Source: Wuchereria bancrofti
Taxonomy: Eukaryota > Nematoda > Chromadorea > Rhabditida > Onchocercidae
Direction: 5' to 3'
DNA: 64,000 bases
Assembly: GCA_005281725.1 (NCBI GenBank)
Contig: SSBO01000009.1
Coordinates: forward strand, 8,556,303 to 8,620,302
Each line of letters begins with the position of its first letter. The stretch's first letter is position 1. The position numbers were made by a program, and so were the translations under genes. This document shows positions 1 through 14,019 of the stretch, in pieces. The notes under the pieces were generated by a model. That model worked only from the letters and a program-made list of their open reading frames with translations, searched no databases and was not told where the DNA came from.

Positions 1-1042
1 AAATGATATTGCATCCGACATTTCCTCTTCATTCTCATTACTAACTGCGCTTCATTTCCGCATTTTTTTTTTAGAATTTCAAATTCAATCAAACAAATAT
101 TTATATCATTAATTGATTGATTACATAAAAGTTTTCAAGCAATAAAAAAAGTTTTTTCAAGAATTATTTTATATTTCGTCTAATTTCTTATAATCTTTTT
201 CATTTAATTTTTTTTTTTGAATTTTGTTTTTTGTATTTTTACTTTATTCTTTTCATTTTTTCCTAAAACATTTTATTTAATTTTTTTGAACTTAATCATT
301 TTAAGAGCGTATTTTTAATTTAATAATTTTCTTCCCGATATACTAAATAAATTTCATGCATTTTTCTATTTTTTTTCTTTGAATTTGCTAATTTTATATG
401 TTATAACTGTAAATTTGCATTGAAATGTATATGTGTATAATTATTAATTAACTATTATTCTATATTTGTGGTAGCAAAATTATAATTGAAATTTTTTTAA
501 AAAACCAAAAATATTGCCATACACAATAATAAAAAATTTTGTTCTATGAATATTAATTTAAAAAAAGAATTATTTATAGTAATTAAGAAATTTTTTCGTT
601 CAGAAATTTTTGTTAAATGCAATATTTTGGTCAAAATTTATTTAACTATTACCGTACGCCTACTAATATTCTTACGTACGTTACTAATATTATATGCAAT
701 ACTTTTTTTTTCGATTCCTTTTTTATTCGTACATTTAGAACTTGCTACAACAATAAAACAATATGGCAATTGTATTTTATTTGAAAATTTCGTTAAATAT
801 TTTTTCAGAAACAATGCGCACTTAGTTTATTGTTTTTCTTTTACTAATTTTTAAATGTGTAAATGGAATATTAACCATATAACAATTTTGCTAATTGTAA
901 TTATGATGAATTAATTATATCACTGATATTAACAATAAGTGAAATGGCTAAGTATTATATTGGCTACCTAAATTGTTTTAACTACTTTAGTGCATAGAAT
1001 AGAAAAGTATTGATCTTGGCCATACTCATAATCATTATACTC

Positions 1043-1063
1043 AAGTAGGACAATGTCCTACTT
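1043..1063. repeat. Perfect 10-bp inverted repeat with 1-base centre
   Basis: The arms AAGTAGGACA and TGTCCTACTT flank a single A. The match is exact and stops at both ends, so it could be a small cruciform or a dimeric protein-binding site. No gene lies nearby to give it a role. Confidence 0.8.
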
Positions 1064-4000
1064 AAATTTATAGCCAAGTACGTCATTTAGAATAGCTACG
1101 TACGTTTAGCATTCTAAAATTTTATTTTTTTTCTTTTTTTGCAAAATTTATTTTGATAATAAATGAATATTTTTCTGCACAGTAGTAAGTATTTAGAAAT
1201 TTCGTTAATTAAAATGTTAATTAGCAGCCCTCCACTGTTTTATTTTTTATTTTTTTTATTTTTTATTTTTTTAAACTACATTTCTTTCTTTTTTTTATTT
1301 CTTTCGTCTTTTCTCATAAAAAATAAATGAGGAAAATGACAATATTTTATTTAGGAAAATAATAAGATAGGAAAGCTTAATTAGAAAGCTAGTAATACAA
1401 AGAAAAATTAATGATGGCGAAGTAAAAAAAATATGTGAAAATTAAAAATATGTACTGTCAGTATAATTGGACAAAAGAAAAGTTTGAATTTTAGTATTTT
1501 TAAAAAAATATTTTGCTTTTGATGTTTTAGCAGGGATTGAAAAGAGAAATGAAAAAAGAAAGATGCAAAAATTGATATTACAAAGGTAATAAATTATTGA
1601 AAAAGAGCAAATATATGGTAATGAAATGTTTAGAAATGAAACAAAAAAATTTGAAAAACAAAACAAAACAAATTATAAAATTACAGTAACTTACACAAAT
1701 AATTTCTCAAATTGTATAATAATTACTGTACCAAAGAAGAATTCGTTGATAAATTATAATTTTAAAATATTACTGCAAAGATAATATAGCAATGTTTGTC
1801 GTCTTTTTTGTGAATGAGGAATTTAATGAACTCAAATAATTAATTTAAAAAAATGAAGGATAGTCGCAAATGATATTATTTGTCAATCAGTAAAAAGACT
1901 TGATCAAATTATAAAAGGAATATAAGAGAAAAAATATTTGATTATTTCGTGCAAAAATTTTAGTAATTGAAATCTTTTTTCATTTCTTCTGAAAACTTAG
2001 TTCAATTCAATGAAATCAAATTTGGAATTTATAAATGATCAGAATTAATAAGAAGAAGACGAAGAATTTAAGCGATGATAAAATAATCAAATAACAATTT
2101 AGAAAATATGCAAAAATTGCAGAGAAGAATAAGTAGTTCCAAAACTTTTTAATTTAATTATTTATGGAAGACTAAAATTTATCATGAAACATTTGTATAA
2201 TTTAAAAATTCCAAATTCTTTCAAAACTTATTCCTGGAAAAGAAAAAATAGAAGTCCTTTAAAAATGGAAAATTTTTAACATCTATCATGCTTTTTTATC
2301 ATATCAGTAAATTATGAATCATGATTGTTGAAATAAGAAATAATGAAATTCTGATTAAATGATTAAAAAAATTATAAAAAAAAAAACAAGCAGTGGCAAT
2401 ATTTTGTAAATTTAATCAGAAATTACAATAAAATATATTTTTGAATTAATCAATAATTTTGAGAAAAAAGAAGTTTTTTTGTGCTACAAATTAAATTTAA
2501 TAAAATTAATTATGAATGCTAGAAAAATTTTTCATTTTAAATGAAAAATTCTCAAAATATATCACAGATAGTGACAGAGAGAGAGGGAGAGCAAAAAAAA
2601 GACAGAGAGAGAGAGTGAAGAAGAGAGAAAATTTGATGAGAAAAATCGATTTAAATATGCTTCTATTTAAGCCACTTCAGTTATTCTTCATATTAGGTCA
2701 CAAAAAAAAAAAAAGAAAAAAAAATTGATAACCATCTGTATCTAAGAGTTAACTATAGAATTTGATTAACGTTAGATAAGATAAAAAATAAAAATTAGTT
2801 AAAAGAAAAAAATGCTTTTCCTTTAAGATAAATATTTTTCCTTTTTCTTTCTCTTTATTTCTCTCTCCCTTCTCGCTCGCTCCTTTCCATGCTTTTTTTT
2901 GTAAACTTTTTCTTTTTAAACTTTTCTACCTATTGAACTTTTATCATTTGTCAATACAACTGTCTGAGGATTTCTTCACCTCAAGAAGTGTCCTCTTAAA
3001 GATTTCATTTTCATTTCAACAAAATTAAATTTGACAAAATAATACCAAAAAAGAAAAAAAGAATAACTTGCATATTTTTAAAGAAGAAAAAAATTAAAAA
3101 AAAGGAAGTACTTCCATCTATAAAAATGAAAAGAGGGAATTGTACTTTAAAAAAAAAAAAAAAAAAAAATAGAAATAGAAAAAGGAACGAAAGAAGCAAA
3201 TGGTTGAATTTTGATTAAGGAATGAATTTTTTTATGTAAGAAATTGAACTCCTTTTTTCTTCTTTGTTTTTTTTTTTGTTTGACTATATACGATTATTTA
3301 ATTTCATCTTCTCCTTCTTTGTCGTATTTGGCGCTTTTGTCACTCATTAAAATACATTTCATTCAAATTATTTTTCTTGCTTTATAAAAAATCTTCTATA
3401 AATTACATTTCATTTTCATTTTTCATTCTTTTGTTTCATTTTATCAATATTTTTTCTTTCCTTCCTTTTCTTTTTAAAGTTTATATTAATTTCATTAAAT
3501 TTATTGATATTTTTTTAGTTATTTCACTTTAATCTTAATTTTGACAACAATCGGTTTTCTCCATTACACTGATCTGTCGGAAATGATTTCATTTTTTCCT
3601 CTTTTTGTTATGTTTTCACTTTTTTTCTAAAAAATAGAAGGTAATCTTTTGTGTGAGTTAAAATTTAAAATGATATAATAGTTGTTTTGGAATTTAAATT
3701 TCTTTGTTTATTTGCAATTTGTTTTTCTTTCCAGTAATGTAATTGCGTCCAAATTCAAAATTACTTGAAGTATTCGTTTTCAACTATTTCTCATCTTTTT
3801 TTAAATTGGTTTTAAAGTTTGAACAACTTTTGGCTTAATTTACAGCAAGTTTAAGCTATCATTTAAAAATAAAATTTTAAAAATAAGAAATGAATATGGT
3901 TGTTTTTTAAAGCTTAATGTGAAATGATAATTTAAGGTTATTTAGTCCATCCAATTTGTATAAAATTTGAAGTGTTGCAATTTTTTCAAATTTTATCAAA

Positions 4001-4216
4001 AAAAATTTTAAATGTAATGAAAGTTTTAAAATGTAATAAATGTATGTAATAAATACATTTCGGATTAAATTGTTGAAAAAATTAATTCTTTTCATAAAAT
4101 GAAATATTTTATTTATTACAAATACACAGCAGATTTTTCAAAAATTACATGGAAATTTCTTTAAATATATCAAATCTTGTTTTATTTGATTCATATTTTC
4201 ATTTCTAATTAATCAT

Positions 4217-4262
4217 ATACCTCGCACTTAAAATAAAAAAATACCTCGCACTTAAAAAAAAT
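4217..4262. repeat. Two-copy direct repeat, 24-base period
   Basis: The word ATACCTCGCACTTAAAA occurs at 4217 and again at 4241, with an A-rich filler between. It is a local tandem duplication in otherwise featureless AT-rich DNA. Confidence 0.8.
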
Positions 4263-7100
4263 TTTTTTATTTTATATATATTTTTTTTTTTTTGGAAGTT
4301 ACTGTGATAAATAAGTGAGTATTAATATCGAATGTAATTATCATGCAAATGATGAAAAAGAAGTTCGATGCTTCAAATATTTTTGTCCTCCTTAATTAAT
4401 GAATTTAGGCGAATAAATTATTACTCAATTAATCATTAGCAACAATTAATTTTCATCTTTCAAAAAAAAGCTGCATATTAAACTATAAAATAAATTATAA
4501 AACAATAAAAAATTATAAAAAAGAATAAAGATACAAATCAATGAAATAACAAATTAATTGGAATTTTAATCAAAAAATTAGTTCTATTCGAATTTTTGCT
4601 GCATTTATCTAAAAATATTTTTTTAATGGCATTTAAATCATTTCTGCTTGTTTGTTATATTATTTTGCCATAAAATCTCAGAATAATAAAAACGAGAATC
4701 ATTTTTTTAGAATTTCGTTTTTAATTTATAAAAAAAGAGAATTAATTGCTATATAATTTGTTTACATCAGACTGCAAAATTTGTTTTTTTTTTTTGAAAT
4801 CTAGAAAGATTTTTACCAATTCCATTTAACTCTCTGATTACGGAAAAATAAGATAATAAATTATTCATAATTAAAATGATTAGAAGCTTTAATTTCTACT
4901 TTCCTTAATTTTCTATTAAAGGAATTTCTAAATTGTCATATATATTTCATGAAAAATTATTACTAATAATATAAATTTTCATTTTTCTTCCTTTTCTCTT
5001 TTCATTTTGCTTTTCTTTTCTAAAGAGAAAAAAGGATACATTAAATCTAATATCCGATTTTAAACAAATTTCAATTCCATTGAGAATTGCTAAAATAAAT
5101 GAAAGTGATAATATTTCATTCCTTCGTTTTTTTCCTTTTCCCTTCTTTCTCTCTTTTTTCTCGCTTTTCTTTTTAAATTTTTGAAAATTTTCACAAAAAT
5201 CTTTCTCTAATATCTCTTTCCTTCTTTTCTTCTTCCATTTTTTCACTTTTCTTTTCAAGAATTTTTTTATAATTTTTTTTTTTTTTCATTTATAATAACT
5301 TATTTAAACTTGGCTAAAAGCATTCATTCGTTGTCTATGATTTGTAAAAAAGAGAAAAAAGAAGACAGAACACTTCGTTTTTCACTCTTTTTATTTGCTT
5401 TTTTGATTGTTCCTTTTTTTTTTCAAAATTTACATTTCAATTTGCAAAAATGTTTGCTAAAATTTGCCAAAAAATGAAATATAAGACAAAAAAAGAAAAG
5501 AAAAATGGACACTTCCGTTTTGTTGTAAATCAAAGAAAACATTTTTAATTTATTTATAACTGAAAAGGAAAAATTCTTAAAATGTTGAAATCTTTTTATG
5601 TTTTTTAATTTAACAAAGGAAATTATTTTAACATATATTATTAAGTTAAATTTTTATACCTTTTTATCGCTTAATCTAATCAATGGATAATTTTTTCATA
5701 TTATTTGGTTTTTTCTTTCTTTTTCATTTTTTCCTTTTTTGATTCAGTCTAATTTCATGTAATGTTACTGGTTTAGTGTTAAATTGAGTCTTATTTGGTT
5801 TAAATTTTTAGCTTAGCGGAAAATTTGTCACACGCATGATTAGATCGAGTGAATTGATAATTTGAATGTATTATAATGGATAATATTCTGTATTTCATGA
5901 AATATAACTCATTTCAAAAAAAAAAATTTTTTCTTTTCATATTTTTCGAAAATTATTTCATTTCTTGCTTTTTCTGTAGCGAATTTATGCAGTGAAAAAA
6001 TAATTTTTACACGTAAATATTATTTAATTCAGTCTCATTTTTCTTTGATATCTAAAAAAGATTTATTACTGACTCATCTAATTAACTAAAAGCCAAGTTA
6101 ACGAAAAAATTGATGAGAAGAAAATGAAAAAAAGGGAAAAAAGAAAAACACTCATAGTAAAAATAGCTCAAAAGGAAATGTTTTTTGTAGTTTTTTGCAT
6201 CATTGCAGAAAAACATATTTTATGATTAATTATTACTGCATAATTTATAGCGTTATTTTCTTTCTTGAATTATTTTTTTCCATAAATTGAAATTATGAAG
6301 TAAGCAATAATAATTAATCACGAAATGTCTCCAACTGCAACGATGAAAAATGAGAAAAAAAGAAATCCAATTATTATATTAATAATCTTAAATTAAATTC
6401 ACATTCATTTGATTTAAAATTCTTATTTTTAAAAATATTAGACAATGATTATGTTTATTAATAGTTGAATATAATTACTACTGGTTATCTCAATTTGGTA
6501 GGCTAAGTTTAAACAATTTTGCTAGGCCACCTTATAAGCCTGGAAATCTTATCATTTTCTGCAATTCTTAACTGTTTCATAAATATTGATAGCTCAAGCT
6601 TGAATATCTTTTTGGGGAATACCTTTTTCCTGTACTTTTTTTTTTAAATTATGCTATAAATCCCAAGAACTGGAAACTAATCTTAAAAACACTACCGGAA
6701 GTAATATTTCTCTTGTCTTGATCTGATCGATATTTCAATCAAGTTTACTATATTACTTCTTTCTTCTTCTTTTCTTGTCAATTTTTTTTTTCTTTTTTTT
6801 TGTAGACCTAAAATTTCATATAACAATAAGACAGTAAGGCAGTACTACTAAAATACTTTGTGTATTCGAAACTTTCTGATAACAAAAACAACAATCTCAA
6901 TAATGCTTCACTTATTTTCATTCTTTGTTAATAATAATAGTGGGCTTATTGTTGTTCTTTGCTAATAATACTTGACTTATTGCTGCTTTTTTTTTTGCTA
7001 ATTTTTAAATATATTACAGCAGTAATACTAAAATTTTGCAAATTATATAAAAGAAAAAAAACTGAATATTTTGTATTTTAATGAAAGAAAATTAATTACA

Positions 7101-7110
7101 TTTATTACAG
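7101..7110 (+). promoter_or_regulatory. Possible spliced-leader acceptor before the GPCR
   Basis: TTTATTACAG matches a nematode 3' splice site and lies 40 bases upstream of the start codon at 7151, with no in-frame coding sequence before it. This suits SL trans-splicing or a 5' UTR intron. The sequence alone cannot tell these apart. Confidence 0.45.
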
Positions 7111-7150
7111 GGATTTATAAAAAGAAATGATAGTTAAAGAAAAAAAGTAA

Positions 7151-10100
7151 ATGGATAATAAACAATTGGAGAATAACACTTTTGCACCATCTGAGGATGA
7201 CACAGTGAATTGTAGTTATTATGCAACCGATTATCTTGAAGAGCGCTTTTGGCTTGTATCAGTTGTTGGTACTTCGATTGCAACATTATCTATCATACAA
7301 AATTCATTTTTGTTTGCTACATTAATTGCTAAGTAAGCTTATTTCAATTACTAATTCAAATATTTGAATTAATCACACATACATTTAGAATTATTTGATT
7401 AATTCTTGATGAGAGAGACAAAACTGTATCTAATTTAAAATTATCGTATTGATTAGTTAATCATATTTATTATCCGATAAAAATGAAGAAAAAAAAATAT
7501 GTCGGATACAATAATATATAATTGCAACAAAAAGCAATTCATTAGATTCATGTTAATGAACGATTAATTTCATAATGTATTTTTATTACCTTAATTATTT
7601 TACATAAACAATAAGCTTAGTTAAATCTCTCACAAAATACATCTCAGTTATTATTGCTTAACCATTCATAAAATCTATAAAATGTTTATAATTCTAGGTT
7701 TCCTGTCAATCTTTACTAAGATCAGCTATTTTAATTTAATATAATACATGGCAATTAATTTTTAACTTTTATATGAAAACAATTTATTTCTTTAAATTAA
7801 CCTAATCCTAAATCAGATTCTATTATTTTTTATAGTAATTATCATGTTTCCAGTTATTTTTCTAATGGTCATACAAATATATAAACAAAATATTTTTCCT
7901 GCTTCATTTTTTCTCAAATAATTCAGCAGTAATACTGCTAAATTAACTTAATCCAATTTTGTTTAAACAATTATTTTCAGAAAATCTCACCGTCAATCTT
8001 ACGTATTATATTTTATCTTATTAGCATTTTTTGATATATTGATAGCTGGTGCTTACATTCCGTTAATGTCGATATCACAACTTGCTGATTACTTCATGTC
8101 ACCCTTACTACTTCAAGCTTGGTATCATTCACGTATTATTTTTTGATTTATTTTAATTAAAATAATCACTGACATTCAATAATTCTCTGAGAGAATACTT
8201 ATTTATTAAATTAATTGAGATTAGCTCTTTTGTTAGCTTTCTTTTTTATGCTTTATATTATTTGTACAACAAAATTAGAGTGCAATCAAATATACAGTAA
8301 TTAGCTTTTGTAATAAATTAAGGTATAGCTATATGATACCAATGATAACGATATCGCATATAGCGATGACATCATCGTCATTTCTTATACTTGCGGCAAC
8401 ATTTGAAAGATACTGTATGACAGTTGCGCCACGAATGATAGATTGTTTAAATCGTTATCGTGATTACATTGCTGCTTTCGATATAATAGTCGGTATAATG
8501 ACTAAATCATCACTTGCACTCGAATTTAAGGTTTGTTTAAAGAAAAATTCGGTTTTTTTGAAAAAATTTTTTATTAAAAATATATCATAAAATAAACTGA
8601 TTTTTTTTATTATTCAATGATATAACAACTATTATAGTTCTTTATTGCTATAAACAAACTGTAATGCTGTTTGTTTTGTGAAGGAAACAATCAAATAAAA
8701 AATAAAATATTTGAAAAATAATTTTTGCTGAAAAAAATTTAGGTGAGAAAATAGCATAATAATTGAGGAGATGTTTATAGATTGCTAATATTTACAGAAT
8801 AGTATAGCGAGAGAAGTTAGAAACGGACAGAAATAGTTACATCTAACTGTGACGGTAGTGATTACATGCAAAGAAATACTGCATTAATTAGAGAAAAGAG
8901 AGTGATAAGAAATGATGAGATAATGTTTTTGTGATGATAACTTAACGGTGATTAATGATAGTTGTTTTATAACTAATAAAGCAATAGAGGAGGAAATTCC
9001 TCATTAATGATGAAAGCATCATTCCATAGTTAAGCTGCAATAAAGAAAAATTTGTATTAGTGATAAAAATGTTAATCAATATGATAATTTTATTAGCTTA
9101 CATTTCAAATCGTCTAGAAAAAAAAGAAGAACGAAAAACATTTTTTTAAGATTAAACAAAATGCTGCCTGTACGGGACAAATGGCCGAATATATATTAGA
9201 ACTTTCTTCTCTTGCACTTAATCCAACGTATAATGTGTTATGGCGTTTTTGGTTCCGTAATATTATCACAATTTTATTACCATTTTTTTTACTTGCTTTT
9301 TTTAATGGTCAAATTGTAATTGTGCTACAACGAAATCAACATACTTCCCAAATCGATGAATTTGGTAAAAGTCAAATAAAGGTTATATTTATATTTAAAT
9401 TTATAACCAAGGTTATATTTATTTTAGAAGAACAAATTTATCTAATAATAATGGTTTGTTTATTACTAGTGGAATTTTGAATTAAAAAATTACAATCAAT
9501 TTTCTCTACTTTTTTTTGCGTAACACAGTTAAATTACAGAAAATAATAATAAATAAAAAATAAAAAGTAAAAAAGAATTTTTTTTTGAATGCGAAATTTT
9601 TTAAAAAAAAAAAGAATTAAAAAGGGAAAAAAAGATTTTTTTTTTTAGAAAGAAATGAATCAATTCTTGTAACATTAAATAAGAGCAAAAGCAGTAATAG
9701 TAAATAGTTAACAAAAGAAATAAAAAATGTGTTTTTTTTTATTTTTATATCTAATTTGTTTATTTCTTAACTTTTAATCAAATTTTTTAAATATAATGTT
9801 AAATTTAAAGGGTCGTGTACGAACAGCTACAAGAACACTTGTATTTGTCGTTTTTACTTATCTTCTTTCCAACATATTAAATGTTATCGTTACAATTTGG
9901 GAATATATTGATATGGAAGGTTTAATGACGGAACATACAGGATTGTATATATTTTGCACTGATCTAGTTTGTTTCATTTCTTTCACTTTTTTTTACTTAT
10001 TATTATTAGTATTCATTTCATATTTCAATTCTTAATAATAAAACTAATAATGAAAATACCAATATTGATAATAACACTAATACTACTAAAAATAATAATA

Positions 10101-11287
10101 GTAATAACAATAATAATGACAACAATAAATGATAACAAGAAAAAGAGCAATAATAATATTTGGCAATTTGAATTAATAAGAAAAATACTGATAATATATG
10201 AAATAATTAAAATGATTCAATTTAGCAATAAATGTTTATTCTTTTTTTTTGTATATAGTTATAGTTTATGACACAAAAAATTCGATACTACATATTTTGA
10301 ATCAAATAATTATCATTAGTTTGTTGTTGTTCATTTTGAGATTAAGGAAATTTAAATTTTACAATTCTTTATAGAAGGAAAAACAATGCTAATAATCTAT
10401 ACCAATTAATTTATCAGTGTTATAAACATTATTAGTTATATAATTAAAAATATTTAATCGAAAATTGAAAACGATATGCTATATAATACAGTAACTAAAC
10501 ATATTTAAGTTTATTCGTTTTTTATAGTTTATGTTGTAGGCGCTAATCTGAATATAGAAATAAAAATTTGTGATCTCGAATTAGAAATAAATTATTTTTT
10601 CGGCTCTATTATCAGCATTATGAGGACAAATAAAATTATTTAATAATTAATAATTGGTAATTTTTCAGCTGATCAAATGTCAGATTCATTATTTAATTAA
10701 TATGAATGAAATAGCCGTAAACAATTTTTATTTCCTAATAATTCATCAAAAAAAAAAAAGAAATGTATAAAAATTCAAATGAATCTTTAGGTTTCACTAT
10801 TCACTACTTTGGCTGGTTCGCTACGTTTATCAATTTATGCGATGTGTAATCCACAATTACGATTAGAATTTAAACAAGGAGCTGGGAAAATTTTAAAATT
10901 GCCATCAAAATTTAAAGTAACTAATTCGGGAAACTTTTAATTATATTTGTGGAAGATTATAGTATTAATAATTTTAAATATCTAATATAAGCGTAATAAT
11001 AAAAAAAAGTTGAAAAGATATAAGCACAATAGTAATGTGATTGGTTCAATTATTTCATTTTCTTCCACATTTACTAAGAATAATAATTTAATTTTATTCT
11101 TCTATTAAATTTTTTTCATTGTATTTTAATTATTGTTTAATTTATTTTTTCGTTTTTTTTTTTCTTTTTGTTCATTAATTTATTTTAGATTGTTATCTTT
11201 CAAGGATTTACCTCAGCCAATAAGCGAAAGAATCGACGAAAACAATACAATGATTATGTCACTACAATCACAGAATGTTGCACTTAA
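7151..11287 (+). CDS. Rhodopsin-like GPCR, nematode orphan peptide-receptor type
   Basis: Seven exons: 7151-7332, 7981-8121, 8323-8530, 9151-9381, 9811-9966, 10791-10916, 11189-11287. All junctions keep phase and give 380 residues. The N-terminus carries NNT and NCS glycosylation sequons. Seven hydrophobic segments follow: TM1 about 33-59, TM2 67-95, TM3 112-135, then an ERY triplet at 136-138 in place of DRY, TM4 150-172, an extracellular Cys at 184, TM5 from about 208, TM6 about 263-285, and TM7 ending in CNPQLR instead of NPxxY. The long TM6 block (ATRTLVFVVFTYLLSNILN) is typical of nematode FMRFamide-receptor-like orphan GPCRs. It would be a plasma-membrane receptor signalling through G proteins; ligand and coupling are unknown. 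No Cys is present at the top of TM3 in this model, so the usual TM3-ECL2 disulphide appears to be missing. The last exon is read in the phase-0 frame, ending TECCT; another open frame there is ruled out by phase. Confidence 0.85.
10028..10165. repeat. Degenerate AAT-type triplet tract in GPCR intron 5
   Basis: The intron between 9966 and 10791 holds a run of TAA/AAT/ACA triplets with few interruptions. A tract of the complementary type (TTA/ATT/ACT) lies beyond the stop codon at about 11440-11570. Confidence 0.7.
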
Positions 11288-11439
11288 TATTGTTCAAATC
11301 AAAAATCACTCCTTATCATTGTTCAACTACAAACAATATCTGATAAAGATTATGATGAAATTTTGACTATAATAATACACCGAGTAAATTATATTCATTA
11401 ATTAATTTATTTATTTGCTATTAATTAGTATAATTTCAT

Positions 11440-11570
11440 TGCGGGTGTTATTATTACTACTACTAGTATTGTTACTTATTGCTATCAATATTATAGTCAT
11501 TATTACTATTTTTGTTATCATTATTATTATCACTGCTATTAGTATTGTTATCACTATACTGCTCATCAAA
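11440..11570. repeat. Degenerate TTA-type triplet tract 3' of the GPCR
   Basis: ATT, ACT, GTT and ATC triplets run almost without break. The tract lies about 150 bases after the GPCR stop, perhaps within its 3' UTR, and is the strand-complement in type of the tract in intron 5. Confidence 0.65.
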
Positions 11571-12313
11571 TATTTGTATTTGCTTGTTTCGTAAAGAAAA
11601 AAAAATTGCTTGCCAATATTTCTATGCTTTTTTCTTTTTTTTTTTTGTTTGTTTGTTAGAAAAGAAAAAGGAAATAAGAAAATGAAATAAATAAATTTTT
11701 TGATTGAAATACAAATGGATTAATTTAAAATGAATTTTTTGCTGAATTTAGTTGAAACTACTTGAAGTTGCTCTCGAGCATTGTATGATACTGATAACCT
11801 ATCATATGTTACCGCGAATAATTTGAAATGAATTTTTATTGAAATATTCAAAGATAATATATGAAATTTCACTAAAAAATACTGCAAAAAGCAAGTTAAT
11901 AATATACTGGAAATAAATGAAATCGTTAATTACTTTTCTTGATATATTGAATTAATTCTAGGAAGACTTTGAAAAAAAAAAACCAATCGTCAAAGTTTTA
12001 AATCAAAAGAAGAAAAAGAAAACAAAATATTTCTTAATTTTTTTATTCAAAAGAAAAATGAATTTTGTGTAATCAATCAATTACTTCACTCATTATAATT
12101 ATTTATAAATATTATTAGAAATTTGACCCCTAGAATTAGTGTGGATTACATTTAAACAAAAAAATCCAGCATTTTTCTTCTATTTTTAATATTTTAAAAA
12201 TTCTTTTTGATTAAAGTAATAAATCTTTTTATATCTTCTATATTATTTTTTTCAATCTATTCCAAATATCACAAAAATTCTCATATATGTAGTGATTATA
12301 GTTTAATATAAAT

Positions 12314-12474
12314 AATTTAATATTATAGATATACAAGTTAATATTGTTTAAATACAACCTGATATTATATAAATATATAATCCGATACTACATAGATGTA
12401 TAACCTAATATTATACAAAATATATAATTTAATATAATACATAAACATGTAACCTGATATTATGGATATATGAA
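12314..12474. repeat. Minisatellite, about 23-base unit, seven degenerate copies
   Basis: Related units begin near 12314, 12335, 12356, 12379, 12402, 12426 and 12451, spaced 21 to 25 bases. The best copies start AACCTGATATTAT. The copies have diverged by substitution and small indels, so this is an old array. Confidence 0.75.
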
Positions 12475-14019
12475 TTACGTTATCTGTTATCCGATTTTCT
12501 ATAAATACTTAAATATATTAATAAAAAACGAATGCAAAGTAAATATTACTTAATGTTTTCGTTTTTTTTTTTTTTTAAATAAAATAAACATAAAAATTGG
12601 TAGCAAAAAATGGCCAATTTTTCATCACCTTAAACTGATTTATGATATCGTTAACTACGGTATGCACTTCTTATCTTTTTTTTTTTAACTTTCATTTCAT
12701 TTTAATGCATTCATTATTTGATATGTAAATCCATTATTTATTTCATTTTTTGTGCATTTTCTATTTTTATTTCCTCAAAGATCTTTTATTTTCATCTATT
12801 TTTCTCTGTTTTTTGATCATTTCATGAATGGTAGCACTTAGTTATTAGGCACTTTATCATTTCATTTTGTTATTTTTCTTTTTCCTTTGAATAAATATCT
12901 AACATATTTCTTTTAAAAAAAGACCATGTATTGTAAGTAATTAAAAATAATATTTTAAGGAGAAGTTGGAAATTATAAAATAAATGATCAAAAGTTATGC
13001 TATAACTTTGATCGTTAACTTATTCTTATTATTACTTAAGCAGTCTTTTTTTAATAAAATAAAATTAAATCGAATTTTTTAAATGACACTTATCATACAT
13101 AGTATATCACCCTGCTCTTTATTACAATCAAAATCAAATATTCTTGGATTTTCAATAATTATTTCAAAATTATTGAAACAATGAAAATTGAAATAATGAG
13201 TAATGAGTTATTTACTGACAATAAAATCAAAATAAATTTTAGTTTTGGGAAAAAACAAATGTATATTTTTATTTGTCTTAAACCTTATGTTTCGTTTCTG
13301 CTGCGAGTTTTAAATTTGAAATGATTCCCGATTATTTTTACTTTTCAAGTACCAAATATTCCATTCCTTAATCACTGAATGCTTTACTGCTGATTTTAGT
13401 TAGATTGAAGCAATAAAAATTGAAAGCTCATGCAATTATAATTTGAAATTGAAGATTTGTAAAGAAATTTATATAACTAACTTCTTGCATCAATTCAAAA
13501 AATGAGTCTCGAATTACTTTTCTCGAATTATTTATTCCGAATCACTCAAGCTTACTCATTTTTTATAATTTAAATATTCGTTGCATTTTCTCATATTCAT
13601 TACAATCAATTTCAAAATTCAAAACTTCTAATGATTATAACAAGACATAAATAACCCACTCGAACAAACATTTAATAGCAGTATTTGCTGTCAATTTTAA
13701 AATTTTACGAGCAATTTGAAATATTTAGAATATTACACATCTTTCACCACATTTTTTGCCTATTTTACTGCTTACTTCAAGTTTTTTTATGAGTTAGACA
13801 TTTTTTAAAGTTACTTTTTTGCATTTTCTATTTATTTTTAATTGCTATTATTAAATGTTCTTATAATTGTGTTAAAATTGTTATAGTTTTAGCTTTGCAA
13901 TATTCAAGTAAAATCTCCGTAAAATTTCATTACACAATTTATCAGTGGTTTAGAATCAGTGTTTATTATCAGCTGAATCTGCTAATACTTTAAAAAAGAG
14001 ATTGCTATGGTGTTTTAAG

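Larger units (their letters stand above)
1..7100. other. AT-rich intergenic DNA, no gene seen
   Basis: No supported coding exon was found. The stretch is dominated by poly-A and poly-T runs and short AT words. The open frames in it (for example at 546-854 and the lysine-rich antisense frame at 4947-5258) are low complexity, lack recognisable domains and are not joined to other exons. It contains a short palindrome at 1043-1063, a purine-rich AG tract around 2570-2630 and a 24-base direct repeat at 4217-4262. Confidence 0.7.

Noticed and set aside
546..854. 102-codon hydrophobic frame
   Set aside because: Composition is Phe/Leu/Ile from T-rich DNA, no splice partners and no domain.
4947..5258. 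Lysine-rich minus-strand frame of 103 codons
   Set aside because: It is the reverse of T/C-rich homopolymer DNA; no family resemblance.
11133..11366. Alternative frame at the GPCR 3' end (RLLSFKDLPQPISERID)
   Set aside because: Phase from the preceding exon selects the other frame, which ends at 11287.
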